Source of the DNA: Gammaproteobacteria bacterium
GTDB lineage: Bacteria; Pseudomonadota; Gammaproteobacteria; Pseudomonadales; JAUIKI01
Length of the DNA stretch: 18,002 bases
Assembly (NCBI GenBank): GCA_030430875.1
Contig: JAUIKI010000003.1
Span: 1 to 18,002 of the forward strand
Direction of reading: 5' to 3'
The notes below the pieces were generated by a model, which had not been told where the DNA came from, did not search any database, and was given only the letters and a program-made list of their open reading frames with translations. Positions 15,883-18,002 of the stretch are shown piece by piece; position 1 is the stretch's first letter; each line of letters opens with the position of its first letter. The position numbers and the translations under genes were made by a program.

Positions 15883-15911
15883 GTGATAAATCAGCAATCT
15901 AGTACTATAAA
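15883..15911 (+). promoter_or_regulatory. Candidate sigma-70 promoter for the pilMNO operon
   Basis: GTGATA (15883-15888, four of six) and TATAAA (15906-15911, five of six) are separated by 17 bases and lie about 80 bases before the pilM ATG. The leader contains a small hairpin (TAACC/GGTTA) of unknown significance. Confidence 0.35.
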
Positions 15912-15992
15912 TTTTGATAGGTTGTTGCAATATTACCACTAACCTCAAGGTTATCACTATTAAATTAAACCTACGACTATGAGTGACTTATT

Positions 15993-17048
15993 ATGTTTGG
16001 CTTTATGACAAAGAAACACAGCCTACTTGGTATTGACATTAGCACAACGGCAATAAAACTGTTGGAATTAGGTAGAACAGGTAATCAAATTCAGGTTGAG
16101 CACTATAGCGTGGTGCCATTTAAAAGTAATGCGGTTGTTGAAAAGAAGATTCAAGATGAGCTGAGTGTGGCAACGACACTTAAAGAAGTTGTAGAAAATG
16201 CTAAAACGAAAACCAAACATGCTTCCGTGGCAGTTGCAGGTTCTGCTGTTATTACTAAAACCATCGAGATGGATGTTGGGTTAGAAGAAAACGATATGGA
16301 GAATCAAATTATCCTTGAAGCAGATCAGTACATTCCGTTTCCACTAGAAGATGTTGCCATTGACTTTCAAGTACAGGGAGTTGGCAAAGATAGTCATCAT
16401 GTTAGTGTGTTATTGGCTGCCTGTCGGCGAGAAAATATCGAGCGACTCGAAGATGTGTTAAAACAAGGTGGACTAAAAGCAGATGTGATTGATGTTGAAG
16501 CGTATGCAATGGAAAGAGCCTGTTCTTTGTTGCATGATCAAGATGCTGATTTTAAAAAAGACACCATTGCTGTTGTTGATATTGGTGCGACGATGGCCAC
16601 GATGACAGTGCTTAAACAAGGTGAGATTATTTATACTCGTGAGCAGCTTTTTGGTGGAAGACAATTAACCGAAAGGGTACAGCAAGAGTATGGTCTTTCT
16701 TATGATGAGGCTGGAAAAGCAAAAAAAACTGGTGATTTACCTGATTTTGAGCAGCGTGTTCTCACTCCATTTAAGCAGGCGATTGAACAACACATTGCTA
16801 AAGCCTTGCAACTTTTCTATAGCGCAACATCTGTCAATCAAATTGATGCACTAATTCTTGCAGGTGGTACATCTTTAATATCAGGCTTAAAAGACTATCT
16901 ATCAGAGGCCTTGAATATTCCAACAAGCCTTGCAAATCCATTTCAAGACATGGTGATTGCTAAATCAGTGGATGAAAAACGATTAATTAATGAGGCGCCA
17001 GCATTAATGATTGCTTGTGGCTTAGCAATGCGGAGGTTTGATCAATGA
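15993..17048 (+). CDS. pilM: Type IV pilus assembly protein PilM
   Basis: PilM is the cytoplasmic actin-like protein that binds the N-terminal tail of PilN and links the pilus motor to the alignment complex in the inner membrane. The 351-residue protein shows the ASKHA nucleotide-fold motifs: LLGIDISTTAIKLLEL (11-26), VVDIGATMATMTVL (194-207) and LAGGTSLISGL (289-299). The opening MFGFMTKK and the length match other PilM proteins. The ATG at 15993 has a GAGTGA ribosome binding site. The stop overlaps the pilN start as ATGA. Divergent mrcA upstream is the standard gammaproteobacterial neighbourhood, and pilP and pilQ would be expected beyond the window. Confidence 0.97.
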   Translation: MFGFMTKKHSLLGIDISTTAIKLLELGRTGNQIQVEHYSVVPFKSNAVVEKKIQDELSVATTLKEVVENAKTKTKHASVAVAGSAVITKTIEMDVGLEENDMENQIILEADQYIPFPLEDVAIDFQVQGVGKDSHHVSVLLAACRRENIERLEDVLKQGGLKADVIDVEAYAMERACSLLHDQDADFKKDTIAVVDIGATMATMTVLKQGEIIYTREQLFGGRQLTERVQQEYGLSYDEAGKAKKTGDLPDFEQRVLTPFKQAIEQHIAKALQLFYSATSVNQIDALILAGGTSLISGLKDYLSEALNIPTSLANPFQDMVIAKSVDEKRLINEAPALMIACGLAMRRFDQ

Positions 17049-17686
17049 CACACATTAATTTACGACCATGGCGCGAAGAGCGACGTCAGCTTCATCAAAA
17101 AGAATTTTATTTGCTGCTTGGATTAACATTTTTTTTAGCGGTGATAGTTGTTCTAGTATTTTCATCAATACGTCAGCAGCAAATCAATTACCAAAGTATT
17201 TATAACAATGGACTAACTCAAGAAATTGCAGCTTTAGATGAAAAAATTCAGGAAGTAAAATTTTTGCAAAAAAAGCGAATTTTGTTGATTGAGCGAATGG
17301 ATGTCATTCAAAATTTGCAAGCTAATCGATCATTTGTTGTGAGAGTTTTTGATGACTTGGTTCGCACGTTACCAGCTGGGGTTTTTTATGAAAAACTTCA
17401 ACGAAAAGAAAACATAATTTTAGCAAAAGGCATTGCAAAAACAAACGAAGATGTTGCTGAACTTTTAAGAAAGCTTGAAACGTCTGCTTGCTTTAAAGGT
17501 GCATTGTTGGCAAATGTTAGATCATCTTCCGATGTTAAAAAATCTAACCAAAGTAATGTTACAGTAACACCTGGGTTAAATTATTTCGAACTTACCATAC
17601 ATGAAAAATTACCAAGTTCAGATAAAAATGAGCCATTGATTCAGCAGTCTCTAAAAAACAGGACAATTCATCATGCAAAACTTTAA
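17045..17686 (+). CDS. pilN: Type IV pilus assembly protein PilN
   Basis: PilN is a bitopic inner-membrane protein that pairs with PilO and recruits PilM. The conserved cytoplasmic peptide INLRPWREERR (4-14) is the PilM-binding motif. One membrane helix follows (about 22-42), then a periplasmic coiled coil (about 45-95) and a ferredoxin-like domain (about 100-185). At 213 residues it is slightly longer than many homologues because of a polar C-terminal tail. A strong GGAGG lies 8 bases before the ATG, inside the end of pilM, and the last 14 bases overlap pilO, so translation of the three genes is tightly coupled. Confidence 0.95.
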   Translation: MTHINLRPWREERRQLHQKEFYLLLGLTFFLAVIVVLVFSSIRQQQINYQSIYNNGLTQEIAALDEKIQEVKFLQKKRILLIERMDVIQNLQANRSFVVRVFDDLVRTLPAGVFYEKLQRKENIILAKGIAKTNEDVAELLRKLETSACFKGALLANVRSSSDVKKSNQSNVTVTPGLNYFELTIHEKLPSSDKNEPLIQQSLKNRTIHHAKL

Positions 17687-18002
17687 TTTATCCGATCTTG
17701 AGTTACAAAATGCTGGCTCTTGGCCAAAAGAAATTAAGTTAGCAAGTTTTATTCTGCTTTTTGTTATAGCAGTGTTAGCTGGTTATATGTTGTTTATTAA
17801 GGATAAAGGCATTCAGCTAGAGCAAATAAAAAATCAATCTGTGCAGTTGCAGAATACACTTGAAAAAAAAGCTATTCAAGCAGCTAATCTTCCTGTTTAT
17901 CGAGAACAATTAGCAACGATTGAAAATAATTTTGCAAAGGTGTTGCGTCAATTGCCTAAAGACACTGAGATTCCTGGATTGCTTGATGATATTAGTCATG
18001 CA
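17673..18002 (+). CDS. pilO: Type IV pilus assembly protein PilO, N-terminal part (cut by the window edge)
   Basis: The 110 codons in view begin MQNFNLSDLELQNAGSWP, followed by a membrane helix (about residues 23-43) and a coiled-coil stretch (about 45-85). The run FAKVLRQLPKDTEIPGLLDD then matches the typical PilO entry into its periplasmic domain. PilO forms a heterodimer with PilN that, with PilP, connects the motor to the PilQ secretin. The ATG at 17673 lies 14 bases inside pilN in another frame, with AGGA upstream. The frame is open to the end of the window. Confidence 0.93.
   Translation, partial: MQNFNLSDLELQNAGSWPKEIKLASFILLFVIAVLAGYMLFIKDKGIQLEQIKNQSVQLQNTLEKKAIQAANLPVYREQLATIENNFAKVLRQLPKDTEIPGLLDDISHA

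Noticed and set aside
1..18002. CRISPR arrays, tRNA or rRNA genes, phage genes
   Set aside because: No regularly spaced repeats, cloverleaf-like or rRNA-like sequence, or phage-type proteins were seen on either strand.

Overview
The window looks like chromosomal DNA of an AT-rich gammaproteobacterium. The gene orders carA-carB-greA-rlmE-ftsH-folP (all minus strand) and mrcA diverging from pilM-pilN-pilO are classic for that class, and the proteins read as gammaproteobacterial. A Legionellales-like or other host-adapted lineage would fit, but nothing here proves it. TGA is an ordinary stop (pilM and carB both end in ATGA overlaps with the next gene).

Layout from left to right. Bases 1-53 hold the first codons of a probable GNAT acetyltransferase, followed by an uncharacterised ligase with an RLAN domain fused to a RimK-type ATP-grasp (59-1510, minus). 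A nearly gene-free stretch of about 390 bases precedes an unrecognised 104-residue protein (1903-2217, plus). The housekeeping cluster (2246-10733, minus) makes carbamoyl phosphate (carA, carB), rescues stalled RNA polymerase (greA), methylates 23S rRNA (rlmE), runs membrane proteolysis (ftsH) and makes folate (folP). The usual next gene, glmM, is absent. Between carA and mrcA sits an exported thermolysin-like metalloprotease with a C-terminal PPC domain (11060-12865, plus). Then come a strong hairpin, a small MITE-like element, the bifunctional penicillin-binding protein 1a (13234-15777, minus), and the type IV pilus assembly genes pilM, pilN and partial pilO (15993 to the end, plus).

Three things stand out. 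(1) carB is interrupted by an exactly 42-base, frame-preserving insertion flanked by a 5-base direct repeat. It carries an in-frame TGA, and the coding sequence on both sides is otherwise intact. (2) A strong intrinsic terminator lies in the carA leader, pointing toward carA although the upstream gene is divergent, which suggests attenuation of the car operon. (3) A 125-base element with 14-base terminal inverted repeats and a 5-base target duplication (CTTGA) lies just past the end of mrcA.

The pilus genes, PBP1a, FtsH, GreA, RlmE and FolP look intact and ordinary. The ligase/GNAT pair, the protease and the small unknown protein are the accessory content.
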